From JANQMX01 sp965247175 (GTDB taxonomy: Bacteria > Pseudomonadota > Alphaproteobacteria > Kiloniellales > DSM-21159): a stretch of 64,000 nucleotides of DNA. A program made the position numbers and the translations under genes. The notes under the pieces are model-generated. The model did not search any database. It was not told where the DNA came from and saw only the letters and a program-made list of their open reading frames with translations. The DNA is taken from assembly GCA_965247175.1 (NCBI GenBank), contig OZ252006.1, positions 3,658,001 through 3,722,000 of the forward strand, in the 5' to 3' direction. Positions 18,703-27,547 of this stretch are shown in pieces; position 1 is the stretch's first letter, and each line of letters begins with the position of its first letter.

Positions 18703-20580
18703 TTAGGCCAGCGCCTGCGCCAGGAAGCCCGACAGGCGGCGGGCGAAGGCGGCCTGATCGAGCGGGGTCTCGCCTTCCATGATGCGCGCCTGATCGAGCA
18801 GCAAGTGCGATGCTTCCTCGATGGTTCCGGCATTGCCGTTGCCGGCCGCAGCCATCTTGGCCAGCGACAGGATCAGCGGGTGCTTGGGATTGATCTCCAA
18901 CACGCGCGGCGCCTCCGCGTCCAGGCGGTGATGCTGTTTCAGAAGGCGTGAGAGGTGCAGGTCCATGTCGCCGTCGTCGGCCACCAGGCAGACCGGGCTT
19001 TCGCGCAGGCGGTTGGAGATGCGGACGTCCTTCACGCTGTCCTTCAGGGTCAGCTTGATGAAGGCGACCAGGGTGTCGAGGCCGCTGCTCTGCTCCTCGT
19101 TGGGCTCCTCCTTGTCCGCCGTCTCGCTCTCGCCCTCGATGTTGTCGAGGTCGGCGCCGCCGCGGGTGACGGACTTGAAGGGCTTGCCCTCGTAGTCGCC
19201 CATGGAGGGCATCCAGAACTCGTCCACCGGGTCGGTCAGCAGGAGCACCTCGACGCCCTTGGCGCGGAAGCCCTCGAGCTGCGGGCTGCGCTTGAGGGCG
19301 TCCAGCTCATCGCCGCTCAAGGTGTAGATGGCGGTCTGCCCCGGCTTCATGCGGGCGATGTAGTCGTCCAGGCTGACCCAGCCGTCGCCTTCCGTGCTGC
19401 GGAAGCGGGTCAGCTTCACCAGGCGGTCGCGCTGGTCCAGGTCCTCGTAGAGACCCTCCTTCAAAACCGGGCCGAAAGTCTCCCAGAACTGGACGTAGCT
19501 TTCGGGCTCCTTCTCGGCCTTCTTCTCCAGCTCGGCGAGCACGCGCTTGGTGATGGCGCGGCGCATGCGGCCGAGCAGCGGATTGTCCTGCAGCAGCTCG
19601 CGGCTGATGTTGAGCGGCAGGTCCTCGCTGTCGACGATGCCGCGCAGGAAGCGCAGATAGGGCGGCAGGATGGCCCGGCAGTCGTCGGTGATGAAAACCC
19701 GTTTCACGTAGAGCTTGACCTCGTTGCGACGCTCCGGGTCGAAGAGGTTCATGGGTTTCGCCGAGGGGATGAAGAGCAGGCCGGTGTATTCCATCGCGCC
19801 CTCGGCCTTGAAATGCAGCCTGTCCCAAGGCTCGTCAAAGGCGTGGGCGACGTGGTGGTAGAACTCGCGGTACTGCTCCTCGCTGATCTCGGACTTCGGC
19901 CGGGTCCAGAGCGCGCCGGCGCTGTTCAGCGTCTCGCCCGGGCCTTCTTCCTTCACCAGGGTGATGGGGATGCCGATGTGGTCGGAGTAGGTCTTGACGA
20001 TGCGCGCGAGCTCGGTCGGCTCGAGATAGCTCTTGGCGTCTTCCTTGAGGTGCAGGGTGATGCGGGTGCCGCGGGCCGGCGCATCGTCGCTCTCGGCGAC
20101 GGTGTAGCTGCCCTTGCCGTCGGACTCCCAGCGCCAGCCCTGCGTCTCGCCGGCCTTGCGGGTCTCGACCGTCACCTGATCGGCGACCATAAAGGCCGAA
20201 TAGAAGCCGACGCCGAACTGGCCGATCAGGTCGACCTCCTTGGCCTGGTCGCCCAGCTCGTTGAGGAAGGCGGCGGAGCCGGAGCGGGCGATGGTGCCGA
20301 GGTTCGCGACCAGCTCCTCGCGGCTCATGCCGATGCCGTTGTCGGCGATGGTGAGGCGCCGGCTCTCCGGGTCGCTCTCCAGGGTGATGCGGAAGGTGGG
20401 ATCGCCGGCCGTCAGCTCGGGGTTGGTGATGGCTGCGTAGCGCAGGCGGTCGCACGCGTCGGAGGCGTTGGAGATCAATTCCCGCAGGAAGATCTCTTTG
20501 TTCGAGTAGAGCGCGTTGGCGACGATGTCGAGGAGGCGGCTGACCTCCGCCTGGAATTCGAGCTTCTCTTCGGTCGTCAT
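18703..20580 (-). CDS. htpG: Chaperone HtpG (bacterial Hsp90)
   Basis: 625 residues, the usual HtpG length. The GHKL ATPase motifs are in place: IFLRELISNASDACDRLRY, LTIADNGIGMSREELVANLG and GQFGVGFYSAFMVADQV. Middle-domain blocks LPLNISRELLQDNPLL and the C-terminal dimerisation domain follow. HtpG helps fold and remodel client proteins in the cytosol. It is transcribed alone, and rpoH lies 7 kb away; no heat-shock promoter could be recognised upstream. Confidence 0.98.
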   Translation of the reverse strand: MTTEEKLEFQAEVSRLLDIVANALYSNKEIFLRELISNASDACDRLRYAAITNPELTAGDPTFRITLESDPESRRLTIADNGIGMSREELVANLGTIARSGSAAFLNELGDQAKEVDLIGQFGVGFYSAFMVADQVTVETRKAGETQGWRWESDGKGSYTVAESDDAPARGTRITLHLKEDAKSYLEPTELARIVKTYSDHIGIPITLVKEEGPGETLNSAGALWTRPKSEISEEQYREFYHHVAHAFDEPWDRLHFKAEGAMEYTGLLFIPSAKPMNLFDPERRNEVKLYVKRVFITDDCRAILPPYLRFLRGIVDSEDLPLNISRELLQDNPLLGRMRRAITKRVLAELEKKAEKEPESYVQFWETFGPVLKEGLYEDLDQRDRLVKLTRFRSTEGDGWVSLDDYIARMKPGQTAIYTLSGDELDALKRSPQLEGFRAKGVEVLLLTDPVDEFWMPSMGDYEGKPFKSVTRGGADLDNIEGESETADKEEPNEEQSSGLDTLVAFIKLTLKDSVKDVRISNRLRESPVCLVADDGDMDLHLSRLLKQHHRLDAEAPRVLEINPKHPLILSLAKMAAAGNGNAGTIEEASHLLLDQARIMEGETPLDQAAFARRLSGFLAQALA

Positions 20581-20904
20581 GGCAATCCGCCGTAAGTCCT
20601 GCTGTTGACTGTTAATGAAACCAATTTCCAGCGCATATGTGATTTAGCGCCTGTCCACACAAGTCGGTCTTTCGGAGCCTGGTGCGCCGGGCGAAGCCTG
20701 CCTGCTGCGACAAGCTGTCCGGCTCTGCGTTCTGATATCTGGGTTGTCGAACAGCGCATTGCTACCGGTCCACGACCGTCGCGACTGGCAATCGCTTCGC
20801 TGTCTCGATTCCCTCTCTCGGCGGCCTAAATCGCGTAAGCCGCTTCCGCGACGCGGCAAAGCCTTGTATTTGAAAGAGCCAGGCCCGAATTTGGGGATGT
20901 TGTC
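20581..20904. other. Divergent intergenic region between htpG and the SUV3-like gene
   Basis: 324 bases that must contain the promoters of two divergent genes. I see no repeat, no convincing hexamer pair and no small gene in it. Confidence 0.5.
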
Positions 20905-23439
20905 ATGGCTGGGCGTTCTCGCATTCTCGCCGTCTTAGGCCCCACCAATACGGGCAAGACCCATCTTGCGATCGAACGCATGCTGGCCCGGCAAAGCGGC
21001 ATGATCGGCTTCCCCCTGCGCCTCCTGGCGCGGGAGAACTACGACCGGGTGGTGCGCGCCAAGGGCGCCAGCCAGGTGGCGCTGATCACCGGCGAAGAGA
21101 AGATCGTTCCGCCCCGCGCCCGCTACTTCCTCTGCACCATCGAGGCCATGCCGCTGGAGCGGGCGGTGGATTTCCTGGCCATCGACGAGGTGCAGCTCGC
21201 CGCCGATCTGGAGCGCGGGCACGTCTTCACCGACCGCCTGCTGCATGCCCGGGGCCAGGAAGAGACCATGTTCCTGGGCTCCGACATCATTCGCCCGTTG
21301 CTGCGCCGCCTGGTGCCGGACGCCGAGGTGACCTCGCGGCCGCGGCTCTCGCAGCTGAGTTACGCCGGGCATCGCAAGCTCTCCCGCCTGCCGCCGCGCA
21401 GCGCGGTGGTGACCTTCTCGGCCACCGAGGTCTACGAGATGGCGGAGCTGCTGCGCCGGCAGAGGGGCGGCGCCGCCGTGGTGCTCGGGGCCCTCAGCCC
21501 GCGCACCCGCAACGCCCAGGTCGAGCTCTTCGAGAACGGCGACGTCGACTACATGGTGGCGACCGATGCGATCGGCATGGGCCTCAACCTCGGCGTCGAT
21601 CACGTCGCCTTCGCCAAGCTGGTCAAGTTCGACGGCATCAGCCCGCGGCGCCTGCAGCCGACGGAGCTGGCGCAGATCGCCGGCCGCGCCGGCCGCTACA
21701 TGAACGACGGCAGCTTCGGCACCACCGGCAGCGCGCCGGGCCTGGACGAAGAGCTGGTGCAGGCCATCGAGGAGCACAGCTTCGAGCCCCTGACGGCGCT
21801 GCAGTGGCGCAACCGGGCGCTGGATTTCCGCTCGCCGAAGGCGCTGCTGCGCAGCCTGGAGCGGCGCCCTGAGCGGCCGGAGCTCATCCGCGTGCGGCCG
21901 CCCGAGGACCAGGCCGCTCTGGCAGCCCTGGCCCGCGACGAGCAGGTCGGCGAGCGCGCGCAGGAGCGGGACCGTGTGCGCCTCCTCTGGGAGGTCTGCC
22001 AGGTACCGGACTTTCGCAAGACCTTGAGCGAGCAGCATGTGCGCTTGCTCAAGACGCTGTTCAGCCACCTCACGGAAGGCGAGGGCCACCTGCCGGAAGA
22101 CTGGGTCTCCCGCCAGATCGCCAACCTCGACAAGACCGAGGGCGACATCGATGCGCTGGTCACCCGCATCGCCCATGGCCGCACCTGGACCTTCATCACC
22201 CATCGCGGCGCCTGGTTCGATGACAGCGAGCATTGGCAGGAGCGGGCGCGGGCGCTGGAGGATAAGCTAAGCGATGCCCTGCACGCGCGCCTGACTCAGC
22301 GTTTCGTCGACAAGCGGACGGCGACCCTGGTGCGCCGGCTGCGCGACGGCGGCCGCCTGCTCGGCGCGGTGCAGACCGGTGGCGACGTGGTGGTGGAGGG
22401 GCAGCATGTCGGCGTGTTGCGCGGCTTCACCTTCCATCTCGACCCGACCGTGGGGCAGCAGGACCGCCGGCCCGTGCTGGCCGCGGGGCGCCGTGCCCTC
22501 TGGGAGGCCATCCCCGGCCGGCTGCGCAGCCTGGAGCAGGACGAGGACGACGCCTTCGCCCTGTTTGAGGGCGGCAAGCTTTCGTGGCGCGGCGAGGTCA
22601 TCGCGCGGCTCAGGCGCGGCGACAGCGTGCTGGCGCCCCGGATCGAAGTGCTGCACAGCGAGTTCCTCGACGGCCGGGCGCGGGAGCGGGTGCGCCTGCG
22701 TCTCGATGCCTGGCTGCGCCGACGGCTGCGCGACCGGCTCGGCCCGCTCTTCGCCTTGCGCGAAGCGGCGCTGGAAAGCCCCGAGCGTGGCTTGGCCTTT
22801 CAACTCTCCGAGGCGCTCGGGCTGCTGTCCCGCCGCTCCGTCGCCAACGCCTTGAAAGCGCTTGATAAGCCGGCGCGGGCGCGGCTGCGCGGACTGGGCG
22901 TCGTCTTCGGCATGGAAAGCCTCTATCTGCGCAAGATCGGCAACCCCGAGGCTCAGGCCATGAAGGCCCTGCTCTGGCGCCTCTGGCACCACGGCGAGCC
23001 GCTGGCGGAGACGCTCAAGCTTGGGGCCTTGGTGCGGCAGCCCGAGCCAGCGGATGCCGACTTCTGGGCGGCGCTCGGCTATGTCGTCGTCGAGGGCGCG
23101 GACCGCAGCCTAGCCATCCGCGCCGACCGCCTGGAGGCCTTGGCGCGGGACGCGCGCAAGCTGAGCGCGGCCGGCCCCTTCGTGGCCTCGCAGGCGCTCT
23201 GCCGTATCATCCGCGGCGGCCCGGAGGATGCCTTGGTCGCCCTGCCGGCGATCGGCTACTGGGCGGTCGAGGAAGAGGGCACGGTTACTTTTCACCGCCG
23301 GCCGCGACGCGGCGCCAAACGGCGCGCTTCCCTGGCGCAAGCGCGCGGCAAGCCGGCCTCCGGCAAGGCCCGCCCAGCCCGCAAGGACAAGTCGGACTCA
23401 CCCTTTGCCGTGCTGCGCGATCTCAAGTTCGGCGCATGA
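20905..23439 (+). CDS. SUV3-like ATP-dependent RNA helicase
   Basis: 844 residues. GPTNTGKT (residues 12-19) is Walker A and FLAIDEVQLAADLERG carries the DEVQ box of the SUPV3L1/SUV3 family; TDAIGMGLNLGVDHVAF and QIAGRAGRYMNDG are the later helicase motifs. The family is the bacterial relative of the mitochondrial degradosome helicase. The C-terminal half is long and unmotifed, ending in a basic tail (residues about 795-844, rich in Arg, Lys and Pro). The start lies on a weak upstream ribosome site. It overlaps the S4-domain gene by 4 bases, so the two are translationally coupled. Confidence 0.93.
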   Translation: MAGRSRILAVLGPTNTGKTHLAIERMLARQSGMIGFPLRLLARENYDRVVRAKGASQVALITGEEKIVPPRARYFLCTIEAMPLERAVDFLAIDEVQLAADLERGHVFTDRLLHARGQEETMFLGSDIIRPLLRRLVPDAEVTSRPRLSQLSYAGHRKLSRLPPRSAVVTFSATEVYEMAELLRRQRGGAAVVLGALSPRTRNAQVELFENGDVDYMVATDAIGMGLNLGVDHVAFAKLVKFDGISPRRLQPTELAQIAGRAGRYMNDGSFGTTGSAPGLDEELVQAIEEHSFEPLTALQWRNRALDFRSPKALLRSLERRPERPELIRVRPPEDQAALAALARDEQVGERAQERDRVRLLWEVCQVPDFRKTLSEQHVRLLKTLFSHLTEGEGHLPEDWVSRQIANLDKTEGDIDALVTRIAHGRTWTFITHRGAWFDDSEHWQERARALEDKLSDALHARLTQRFVDKRTATLVRRLRDGGRLLGAVQTGGDVVVEGQHVGVLRGFTFHLDPTVGQQDRRPVLAAGRRALWEAIPGRLRSLEQDEDDAFALFEGGKLSWRGEVIARLRRGDSVLAPRIEVLHSEFLDGRARERVRLRLDAWLRRRLRDRLGPLFALREAALESPERGLAFQLSEALGLLSRRSVANALKALDKPARARLRGLGVVFGMESLYLRKIGNPEAQAMKALLWRLWHHGEPLAETLKLGALVRQPEPADADFWAALGYVVVEGADRSLAIRADRLEALARDARKLSAAGPFVASQALCRIIRGGPEDALVALPAIGYWAVEEEGTVTFHRRPRRGAKRRASLAQARGKPASGKARPARKDKSDSPFAVLRDLKFGA

Positions 23440-23819
23440 GCGAAGAAGACTGGGTCCGCGCCGACCGCTGGCTGTTCTTCGCCCGCTTCTGCAAGAGCCG
23501 CAGCATTGCCGCCCAGCTTTGCCAGTCAGGCCGCCTGCGGATCTCCGGCCAAGTGGTCAGCAAAGCCAATCACAAGCTGCGCGTGGGCGACGTGGTGAGC
23601 TTCTCCCAAGGGCGCTTCGTCCGCATTGTCCGTGTCGAGCGCCTGGGCGAGCGCCGCGGGCCGGCCAGCGAGGCGCAGACGCTCTATGCCGACCTCAAGC
23701 CCCTGTCCGAGCAGACGCCGGTGCCGCGCAGCGCGTCGTCGGGCCTGCGGGAGCGCGGCGAGGGCCGCCCGACCAAGAAGGACCGCCGCGCGCTGGATAA
23801 GCTGCTGGGGTCTGAGTAA
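23436..23819 (+). CDS. S4-domain RNA-binding protein (Hsp15-like)
   Basis: 127 residues. The S4 domain is at the N-terminus: VRADRWLFFARFCKSRSIAA, then CQSGRLRISGQVVSKANHKL and VGDVVSFSQGRFVRIVRVE. Hsp15-like proteins bind 50S subunits carrying stalled peptidyl-tRNA. The C-terminal 35 residues are basic and low complexity (RPTKKDRRALDKLL). The ATG overlaps the helicase stop (ATGA), which implies both act in RNA metabolism. Confidence 0.93.
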   Translation: MSEEDWVRADRWLFFARFCKSRSIAAQLCQSGRLRISGQVVSKANHKLRVGDVVSFSQGRFVRIVRVERLGERRGPASEAQTLYADLKPLSEQTPVPRSASSGLRERGEGRPTKKDRRALDKLLGSE

Positions 23820-23833
23820 GCGCGGGAATTTTT

Positions 23834-24012
23834 CTAGGGCGCGCCTGCTCCTTCAAGGCTTGTGTCTTCGTGCTGAGGCGCGCCGTTCTGTTCCGTCCCA
23901 CTCCCCCACCCGGCCTACGGCCCCTCGCGCTGCGAGCCCACGGAATTGTGGACAGTGGGGTGGCCGGGTGGGGGAGTGGGACGGAACAGTGCAGCACCGA
24001 AGGTGCCCAAGA
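23834..24012. repeat. Bipartite long-palindrome element, copy 2
   Basis: Left part: CTAGGGCGCGCCTGCTCC..GTGCTGAGGCGCGCC (23834-23884). Right part: a perfect 28-bp inverted repeat, arms 23888-23915 and 23962-23989, with arm ends CTGTTCCGTCCCACTCC and GGACGGAACAG, and a 46-base loop containing GTGGACAGTGGGG. A short hairpin (GCACCGAAGGTGC) closes it. The loop matches that of copy 3 when the whole element is inverted. Confidence 0.88.
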
Positions 24013-24034
24013 AGACTCGCGGCACTCGATGCCC

Positions 24035-24178
24035 GTTTCTCTCAGACTGTCACCCTTGGGCGAGCCGCAAAGCGGCGAGACCCGAGGGTCCAGCGGTAGG
24101 CGCGGTCCGAGCCTGTGGCTGGACCCCGGCTCGCGGCATTCGCTCCCGCGAATCCCTTGGCCGGGGTGACGGCCAGTG
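24035..24178. repeat. REP-like palindromic element cluster
   Basis: Abuts the bipartite element. It starts CTGTCACCCTTGGGCGAGCC, contains GACCCGAGGGTCCAGCGG, and ends with a dyad from GGACCCCGGCTCGCGG to CCTTGGCCGGGGTGACGG. No gene is visible between the S4 gene and the methyltransferase. Confidence 0.75.
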
Positions 24179-24189
24179 GTGTTGCGCCC

Positions 24190-24792
24190 CTACTGCTTCT
24201 CGAACCGCAGGAAGAAGTTGTTGGCCGGCATGTCCGTCACGGCCGCCAGCGTCAGGCCGTGCTGCCTGGCCAGGTCCTCCACGGCCTCCATCTCGCGCAC
24301 GCCCCAGGCGGGGTTTTCCATCCGCAGGCCGCGGTCGAAGGCGACATTGCTATCGGCGGTGTGGCGGCCTTCGCGCATGAAGGGGCCGTAGAGCAGCAGC
24401 GGCGCCCCGGAGGGCAGCACCTCCGCGGCCCCGGCGATCAGCGCCTCGGTGACGAACCAGGGCGCGATGTGCAGCAGATTGACGCAGAGGAGGGCGTCGG
24501 CCGCCTCGACCGCCCAGGGCCTGCGGGTCACGTCGAGCGCCAGCGGCGGCGCCAGGTTGGTCAGGCCGCTGTCGTCTCGATAGGCGGCGATGCTCTCCCG
24601 CAGCGCCGGGTCGGGCTCGCTCGGCTGCCACTCCAGGCCAGGGAAGAGAGCAGCGAAGAAGCTGGCGTGCTCGCCTGTTCCGCTGGCGATTTCCAGCACG
24701 CGACCCTCGGCCGGCAAGGCCGTCTTCAGCTGTTCGGCAATGGCCTGGCGGTTGCGCAGGGTGGCGGGGGCATGGCGGCGCGGGTCAGTCAT
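24190..24792 (-). CDS. DUF938 class I SAM-dependent methyltransferase
   Basis: 200 residues. VLEIASGTGEHASFFA (residues about 31-46) is the SAM-binding motif I, WQPSEPDPALR the acidic motif II, and ADALLCVNLLHIAPW the post-motif. Overall it matches the DUF938 family (METTL26 relatives), whose substrate is unknown. GPFMREGRHTADSNVAFDRG is a strong family block. It is divergent from fdxA. Confidence 0.9.
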   Translation of the reverse strand: MTDPRRHAPATLRNRQAIAEQLKTALPAEGRVLEIASGTGEHASFFAALFPGLEWQPSEPDPALRESIAAYRDDSGLTNLAPPLALDVTRRPWAVEAADALLCVNLLHIAPWFVTEALIAGAAEVLPSGAPLLLYGPFMREGRHTADSNVAFDRGLRMENPAWGVREMEAVEDLARQHGLTLAAVTDMPANNFFLRFEKQ

Positions 24793-24975
24793 GATCGTCT
24801 TCTCGTTGAGCAGCGGGCCGCTGCCTCCTAACTAGTGAGTCTGTGGCAACCGCTGGGGGCAACCGCCGGGCGCTGCGGGTCGGGGCCTGTTGAAGAATCC
24901 CGTCCGAGTGTGCTAGGCGCCCCTGCCGGTCGTGATGGTGAGGATTGGCGTGACAAGTCGAGTGGGAACTCTGCG

Positions 24976-25314
24976 ATGACCTATGTGGTGACGGAAGCCT
25001 GCATCCGCTGCAAGTACATGGACTGCGTCGAGGTCTGCCCGGTGGATTGCTTCTACGAGGGCGCCAACATGCTGGTCATTCACCCGGACGAATGCATCGA
25101 TTGCGGCGTCTGCGAGCCTGAGTGCCCGCCGGAAGCCATTTTGCCGGACAACGACCCCTCCGCGGATGCCTGGCTGGAGCTGAACACGACGTACAGCGAG
25201 ACCTGGCCGAACATCACCCGCAAGGGCGAGGCGCCGACCGACGCCGACCAGTTCAACGGGCAAAGCGGGAAATTCGAAAAGTTCTTCGACCCCAATCCCG
25301 GTGTCGGCTCTTAA
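24976..25314 (+). CDS. fdxA: Ferredoxin FdxA (7Fe, [3Fe-4S][4Fe-4S])
   Basis: 112 residues from the ATG at 24976. MTYVVTEACIRCKYMDCVEV opens the protein, CPVDCFYEG and ECIDCGVCEPECPPEAI complete the cysteine set of the seven-iron ferredoxins. The C-terminal tail (about 50 residues to NPGVGS) is typical of proteobacterial FdxA. The reading frame is open upstream to 24835, but that part lacks family similarity. fdxA upstream of carD is a common alphaproteobacterial order. Confidence 0.97.
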   Translation: MTYVVTEACIRCKYMDCVEVCPVDCFYEGANMLVIHPDECIDCGVCEPECPPEAILPDNDPSADAWLELNTTYSETWPNITRKGEAPTDADQFNGQSGKFEKFFDPNPGVGS

Positions 25315-25387
25315 CCATTCCGACTGAGCCGTTCTAGACAAAGCGCCGAGACGGTAACGATTACAAAGCCTAAGCGCTCTGTCCACA

Positions 25388-25416
25388 TTGTGAAGCCCGA
25401 CCAAATTGTGTATGAT
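25388..25416 (+). promoter_or_regulatory. Sigma-70-type promoter for carD
   Basis: TTGTGA (25388-25393) and TATGAT (25411-25416) are separated by exactly 17 bases. The predicted leader to the carD ATG at 25641 is about 218 bases and contains the hairpin GCCCGG/CCGGGC at 25425-25443. No gene is visible in 25315-25640. Confidence 0.6.
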
Positions 25417-25640
25417 AAGGGGCTGCCCGGGGAAAAGCCGGGCGCCAAAAATTGCCGTCACGCGATAAGGCGGCGGACAACAAGAGTGGTGATGCCGAAT
25501 CTTAAGTTGGGGGCGATCTCGGTTTATCTCCACAGTGCTTGGGCGCTGTTGGCTTGCTCACTCGTTGGGCGAGGCAAGGATGCGCGTGTGGGCCGCTTTG
25601 TGGCGAACGAGAACGATAAGGCTGGAGTGCGACCGAACCC

Positions 25641-26138
25641 ATGGCAAAGAAATGCGAGTTTTCGCCCGGTGATTACGTTGTTTACCCCGCTCATGGTGTC
25701 GGACGCGTCACCGACATCCACGAGCAGGAGATTTCCGGCATCACGATCGAGCTGATCGCGATCCAGTTCGACAAGGACCGCATGACTCTGCGTATTCCCG
25801 TCGACAAGGCCCACTCCTCGGGCCTGCGCCGCCTGTCTTCGCGCAAGATGATGGACGATGCGCTGACGACCCTGAAGGGGCGCAGCCGGGCCAAGAAGAC
25901 CATGTGGAGCCGCCGGGCTCAGGAATACGAAGCCAAGATCAACTCGGGCGACCCGGTTTCCATCGCCGAGGTGGTGCGCGATCTGCATCGCGCCGACGAT
26001 CAGCCCGAGCAGTCCTACAGCGAGCGGCAGATGTATCAGGCGGCCCTGGAGCGGCTGGCGCGTGAGCTGGCGGCCTTGGAAAAGATCGACGAGGAAACCG
26101 CTGCCCAGAAGCTGGAAAAGCTGCTGAAGGCCGCGTAA
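25641..26138 (+). CDS. CarD/CdnL family RNA polymerase-binding regulator
   Basis: 165 residues. The N-terminal Tudor-like RNAP-interaction domain is clear: FSPGDYVVYPAHGVGRVTDI, then FDKDRMTLRIPVDKA. The helical C-terminal domain carries the basic patch and WSRRAQEYEAKINSGDP, including the conserved tryptophan that contacts the promoter bubble. CarD proteins stabilise open complexes at rRNA and other promoters. It follows fdxA and sits 114 bases upstream of the phosphatase-like gene on the same strand. Confidence 0.96.
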   Translation: MAKKCEFSPGDYVVYPAHGVGRVTDIHEQEISGITIELIAIQFDKDRMTLRIPVDKAHSSGLRRLSSRKMMDDALTTLKGRSRAKKTMWSRRAQEYEAKINSGDPVSIAEVVRDLHRADDQPEQSYSERQMYQAALERLARELAALEKIDEETAAQKLEKLLKAA

Positions 26139-26251
26139 CGCAAGCTCCGGACCGCTCTGCCTGAATTCGTTCTTCACCCGCTTCGCCTGAAAGCGGCTTG
26201 CCACTGCCGCAAGCCGCCAAGTAGAAGGCGAGGAGTCTTTCGGGGTGTTCA

Positions 26252-27049
26252 ATGAACGATCAGAGGTTCGCGGCGATCACAGAAGCGCGCCGCGTTTGGG
26301 CCATCGGCGCCATTCACGGCGAAGCCGCGCGACTGGAGCGCATGCACGAGTCGATTGCGGAGCGGTTCGAGCCCGGCGACTGCATCGTCTATCTCGGCAA
26401 CATGCTGGGGCGCGGCCCCGACGTGGCGGCGACCATCGATCTCCTGCTGGAGTTTCGTCTGGCCGTCATGGCGGTCGACCCGCGTGAGGCGCAGAGCGTG
26501 TTCTTCCTGCGCGGCAGCCAGGAAGAGATGTGGCAGAAGCTGCTGCAGCTGCAGTTCGCCACCAACCCAAAGAGCGTCATGGCCTGGATGCTGCAGCACG
26601 GCGTCGAGGCCACCCTGCGCGCCTACGGCTGCACGGCGGATGAGGCGCAGCACCAGGCCTCGGTGGGCACCGTTGCCCTGACCCGCTGGACCCTCGGTCT
26701 GCGCGAGCGCATGCGCGGCCGGCCGGGCCACAACGACTTGATGAGCGCGCTGCGCCGTGCCGTCTTCGATGATGAGGCCGGCCTGCTGTTCGTCAGCGCC
26801 GGCCTCGACCCGACGCGGCCGCTCGAGGCGCAGAAGGACAGCTTCTGGTGGGGCAGTGCAGCCTTCGACCGGATCGATGAGCCCTACGCCGGCTATCATC
26901 GTGTCGTGCGCGGCTTCAGCCCGGAGCGCCCGGGATTTCACTTCACCGACGTAACTCTGACCCTGGACGGCGGCTGCGGACGCGGCGGCAGCCTGCTGAG
27001 CGCCTGCCTGCTGCCGGGCGGCGAGATTGTCGAGACCCTGGAAGCCTAA
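26252..27049 (+). CDS. Phosphoprotein-phosphatase-like protein lacking metal ligands
   Basis: 265 residues. The fold signature of PPP metallophosphoesterases is recognisable, but the metal sites are altered. GAIHGE (residues 19-24) replaces GDxHG, so Asp20 is Ala while the His remains. VYLGNMLGRGPD (47-57) replaces GDxVDRG, with Asn50 and Gly53 for the two aspartates. LRGSQEEM replaces RGNHE, with Ser89 and Gln90 for Asn and His. The rest is well formed and shows no frameshift, so this looks like a conserved pseudo-enzyme, possibly a binding protein. It lies between carD and the VOC-rpoH pair on the same strand. Confidence 0.75.
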   Translation: MNDQRFAAITEARRVWAIGAIHGEAARLERMHESIAERFEPGDCIVYLGNMLGRGPDVAATIDLLLEFRLAVMAVDPREAQSVFFLRGSQEEMWQKLLQLQFATNPKSVMAWMLQHGVEATLRAYGCTADEAQHQASVGTVALTRWTLGLRERMRGRPGHNDLMSALRRAVFDDEAGLLFVSAGLDPTRPLEAQKDSFWWGSAAFDRIDEPYAGYHRVVRGFSPERPGFHFTDVTLTLDGGCGRGGSLLSACLLPGGEIVETLEA

Positions 27050-27086
27050 TAGGGTTCGTCCTGCAATGCGCAGGAGGAGCGACGCC

Positions 27087-27455
27087 GTGACCATCGCCTA
27101 TCTGGACCATGTGAACATTCGCACCGGCGAGCTCGACCGCCTGGTCCGTTTCTACTGCGACATCATCGGGCTGGCGGAGGGACCGCGGCCCCCCTTCGAC
27201 TTCAACGGTGCCTGGCTCTATTGCGGAGACAAGGCTGCCGTCCATCTGATCGAGGTGGCCAAGACGCCACAGGCGGAAACCCCATCGCTCGAGCACTTCG
27301 CTTTCGTCGGCGGCGACCGAACCGCCTTCGTCGGCCGTTTGCAGGCGGCGGATTATCCTTTTGAGAGCTTTTTCGTTCCCGGGACAGACATTGAGCAAAT
27401 CCGCCTGCAGGACCCGGACGGGAACCGATTTCACGTGGATTTCACCGGAACTTGA
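27087..27455 (+). CDS. VOC (glyoxalase/dioxygenase fold) family protein
   Basis: 122 residues from the GTG at 27087, chosen because AGGAGG sits nine bases upstream; an ATG at 27066 is possible. IAYLDHVNIRTGELDRLVRF is the first beta-alpha module with the metal His, and LEHFAFVGGD and DPDGNRFHVDFTG give the second. A single VOC domain, function unknown. The stop overlaps the region upstream of rpoH, so the two may be one unit. Confidence 0.88.
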   Translation: MTIAYLDHVNIRTGELDRLVRFYCDIIGLAEGPRPPFDFNGAWLYCGDKAAVHLIEVAKTPQAETPSLEHFAFVGGDRTAFVGRLQAADYPFESFFVPGTDIEQIRLQDPDGNRFHVDFTGT

Positions 27456-27547
27456 ACGGGGTCACGTCGGCTCATCCACGGCAATTCTTGATCCACTCCC
27501 CACCTCGTTACGTAAGAGTTAAAACGAGACCAGGGCGGGAGAGTTCG

